In this document: piece by piece, positions 4,683 through 6,228 of the stretch
Layout: every line of letters begins with the position of its first letter
Numbering within the stretch: position 1 is the stretch's first letter
The notes under the pieces: model-generated
The model's database searches: none
Told to the model about the DNA's origin: nothing
The model's input: only the letters and a program-made list of their open reading frames with translations
Made by a program: the position numbers and the translations under genes
Assembly: GCA_025933895.1 (NCBI GenBank)
Contig: JAICZB010000157.1
Span: 1-6,228, forward strand
Reading direction: 5' to 3'
Length of the DNA: 6,228 bases
DNA from: Thermoleophilia bacterium
GTDB taxonomy: Bacteria; Actinomycetota; Thermoleophilia; Gaiellales; Gaiellaceae

Positions 4683-5590
4683 TACGCCATCACCTCGACG
4701 AGAGACGCCTCGCCGGGCGCCTTCTCCAGCGCGAGCACCTCGCGCAGCGCGCGGATCGAGACCTCGAGCTGGTCGAGCGTGGGCTCGCGAGTCGTCAGTC
4801 GCTGAAGCCACAGGCCCGGAGCGAGCAGCGTCATCAGCACGCGGTTTCCCTGGTGCTTGCCGGCGAAACGGATCAGCTCGTATGCGAGCCCGGCGATCAG
4901 CGGCAGCAGGAGGATCCGCGTCGCGATCAGCCAGTACCAGGCAGGACGGCCGAAGAACGCGAACACGAAGACGGCCAGCACCATGACCCAGAGCAGGAAC
5001 GCCGTTCCGCAGCGCGGGTGGATGAGCGAGTAACGCTGCACGACCTCCGGCTCGAGCGGCTCGCCGGCCTCGTAGGCGTTGATCGCCTTGTGCTCGGCGG
5101 CGTGATACTGGAAGACACGGCGCAGGTCGGGCAGGAGCGAGACGAGCGCGAGGTAGGCGATGAACATCGTGACGCGGATCAGTCCCTCGACGATCACGAA
5201 CCAGCCGCCGCTCGAGATCGGGAGCGCGTCGGTGATCAGCGCCGGCCCGACCTTGAACACCATCACCGCGAAGCCGATCGCGATCGCGAAGGCGAAGATG
5301 AGCGCGCCGCGCGAGAGCTCCGTATCCACCTCGCCGTCCTCGCCTTCCTGCTGCGACGCGTAGTTCGCCGAGATGGCGAGCGCGCGGAAGCCGATCGCGA
5401 GCGACTCGCCGAGCGCCATCACGCCGCGCACGACGGGCAGCCGGAAGAAGAAGTGGCGCGCCATCGCGGAGTCGATCGGCCGCGCAACCTGCGCGATCTC
5501 GCCGGACGGGGTGCGAACCGCGACGGCCCAGTTCCCCGGGCCACGCATCATCACGCCCTCGAGGACCGCCTGTCCGCCGACGTTCGCCAT
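4682..5590 (-). CDS. DUF1385 (YqhQ-like) multi-pass membrane protein of unknown function
   Basis: A 302-residue integral membrane protein of the DUF1385 family, whose B. subtilis member is YqhQ. The N-terminal hallmark GGQAVLEGVMMRGP is at 5-18. Hydrophobic segments are at about 95-117, 130-153, 197-214 and 218-240. Between the second and third lies the family core, YHAAEHKAINAYEAGE (162-177) and then HPRCGT (191-196). H163, E167, H168, H191 and C194 could together bind a metal or form an active site, but this is inference. The usual family sequence is YHGAEHK; here an Ala replaces the Gly. The C-terminal tail (about 268-302) is a charged cytosolic helix. The ATG lies 15 bases after the rpmE stop, with a weak GAGAGA upstream. 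DUF1385 genes are often found beside rpmE and prfA, but no function has been established that I can state. Confidence 0.93.
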   Translation of the reverse strand: MANVGGQAVLEGVMMRGPGNWAVAVRTPSGEIAQVARPIDSAMARHFFFRLPVVRGVMALGESLAIGFRALAISANYASQQEGEDGEVDTELSRGALIFAFAIAIGFAVMVFKVGPALITDALPISSGGWFVIVEGLIRVTMFIAYLALVSLLPDLRRVFQYHAAEHKAINAYEAGEPLEPEVVQRYSLIHPRCGTAFLLWVMVLAVFVFAFFGRPAWYWLIATRILLLPLIAGLAYELIRFAGKHQGNRVLMTLLAPGLWLQRLTTREPTLDQLEVSIRALREVLALEKAPGEASLVEVMA

Positions 5591-5605
5591 GGTCTCTCTT
5601 CGGCG

Positions 5606-5824
5606 CTAGCCGCGTCGCGCTTGACCGGCGCGCTCCAGGCGGCGCTGGAAGCGCTCGACGCGACCGCCGGTGTCGACGAGCTTCTGCTTGCCCGTGTAGA
5701 ACGGGTGGCACTGGGAGCAGATCTCGACGTGCAGCTCGGGCTTCGTCGAGCGGGTCTGGAACGTGTTTCCGCAGGAGCACGTCACCGTGGCGAGGACGTA
5801 CTCGGGATGGATGCCGGCTTTCAT
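5606..5824 (-). CDS. rpmE: 50S ribosomal protein L31, zinc-binding type
   Basis: L31 sits on the large subunit and contributes to the bridge between subunits. The 72-residue protein begins MKAGIHPEY and has the zinc-finger cysteines C16 and C18 (CSCG) and C36 and C39 (CSQC), followed by HPFYTGKQKLVDTGGRVERF (40-59). It is therefore the C+ form, as opposed to the zinc-free paralogue made under zinc limitation. The ATG (5824-5822) overlaps the stop of the upstream PLP enzyme in an ATGA. GAGAGGG lies two bases before it, a short but plausible SD. A basic tail, RRLERAGQARRG, ends the protein. DUF1385 follows 15 bases later. Confidence 0.97.
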   Translation of the reverse strand: MKAGIHPEYVLATVTCSCGNTFQTRSTKPELHVEICSQCHPFYTGKQKLVDTGGRVERFQRRLERAGQARRG

Positions 5825-6228
5825 TGCCCTCTCAAGATAGCAGCGGCCTGTTTCGGCTCCACGTTGCCGCCGGAGACGATCACGGCCACGCCGGGGCCCG
5901 CCTCGAGCTTGCCCGCGAGGACGGCGCCCGCCGCCGCTGCCCCGGCCGGCTCGCACGCGAGCTTGGCGCGCGCGTAGAGGAACCGCATCCCTGCGGCGAT
6001 CTCCTCCTCGGTCACGAGCACAGTCTCGACACGCCCGCTGCAAACGGCGAGCGGGAGATCGCCGGCGAACGGCGGCGCGAGGCCGTCGGCGATCGTGTTC
6101 GTCTCGACGCGCACGCTGCGTCCGGCCGCGAGTCCCGCGGTGAAGCACTGGGCCTGCTCCGGCTCGACTGCGACGACACGGGCCCGTCCGTCGAGCCCCG
6201 TGACGATGCCGGAGACGAGCCCGCCTCC
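5821..6228 (-). CDS. Threonine ammonia-lyase-like PLP enzyme, C-terminal part (starts outside the window)
   Basis: The last 135 residues of a fold-type II PLP enzyme of the threonine/serine dehydratase family; its start lies beyond 6228. The visible part opens inside the glycine-rich PLP-phosphate loop (GGGLVSG, visible residues 1-7). It continues with VVAVEPE (18-24), TIADGLA (45-51), the helix TEEEIAAGMRFLYARAKL (73-90), EPAGAAAAG (93-101) and SGGN (119-122). S119 would contact the PLP pyridine nitrogen. The protein stops 13 residues after SGGN, so it has no C-terminal ACT regulatory domain. This favours a short, non-isoleucine-inhibited threonine dehydratase, or a serine racemase/dehydratase. 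The PLP lysine is outside the window, so substrate cannot be decided. Its TGA overlaps the rpmE ATG. An internal ATG near 6114 is not the true start. Confidence 0.9.
   Translation of the reverse strand, partial: GGGLVSGIVTGLDGRARVVAVEPEQAQCFTAGLAAGRSVRVETNTIADGLAPPFAGDLPLAVCSGRVETVLVTEEEIAAGMRFLYARAKLACEPAGAAAAGAVLAGKLEAGPGVAVIVSGGNVEPKQAAAILRGQ

Noticed and set aside
4853..5977. Plus-strand open frame of 374 codons opposite DUF1385 and rpmE
   Set aside because: It spans the antisense of two genuine genes and the gap between them, and is highly charged and repetitive with no recognisable domain.

Overview
The window is GC-rich throughout, and its coding regions show strong third-position G/C bias (Leu mostly CTC, Glu GAG, Asp GAC). 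Ten protein genes fill it almost without gaps. GC content, tight gene packing and the pairing of rpmE, a DUF1385 gene, prfA, prmC and a tsaC-type gene point to a high-GC actinobacterium. A deep lineage such as Thermoleophilia is possible, but that is an impression from protein style and synteny, not something proven here. No tRNA, rRNA, CRISPR array, insertion sequence or phage gene was seen.

Layout, right to left on the minus strand. The C-terminal part of a threonine ammonia-lyase-like PLP enzyme (to 5821) overlaps the start of rpmE (5824-5606, zinc-type ribosomal protein L31). This is followed by a DUF1385 membrane protein (5590-4682) and an OsmC-type peroxiredoxin (4682-4245). A single plus-strand gene, a small beta-carbonic anhydrase (3769-4248), comes next. 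It is tail-to-tail with osmC, and their two stop codons share one CTAG. Upstream, an 88-bp AT-richer gap (3681-3768) separates it from the divergent prfA. The second minus-strand run is prfA (3680-2637), prmC (2640-1786), an alpha/beta hydrolase (1789-950), tsaC (953-447) and the first 145 codons of glyA (437-1). Three consecutive junctions in this run are 4-base GTGA stop/start overlaps, so it is very probably one translationally coupled operon.

The second run is a translation-fidelity set. RF1 reads UAA/UAG, PrmC methylates the Gln of its GGQ motif, and TsaC makes the threonylcarbamoyl-AMP used for t6A37 in tRNA. GlyA feeds glycine and one-carbon metabolism. The hydrolase is an accessory gene within the operon. 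The carbonic anhydrase and OsmC genes lie between DUF1385 and prfA, which are often close together in other Gram-positive genomes.

Most of the window is housekeeping. Points worth a second look are: (1) a GC-rich in-frame segment in prmC built from three triloop hairpins, encoding an Ala/Gly/Ser insert absent from ordinary PrmC; (2) two imperfect 19-bp direct repeats, 22 bp apart, in the only real intergenic region; (3) the DUF1385 protein, with conserved His/Cys motifs and no firm function; and (4) extreme stop/start sharing. No convincing new multi-gene system was found.
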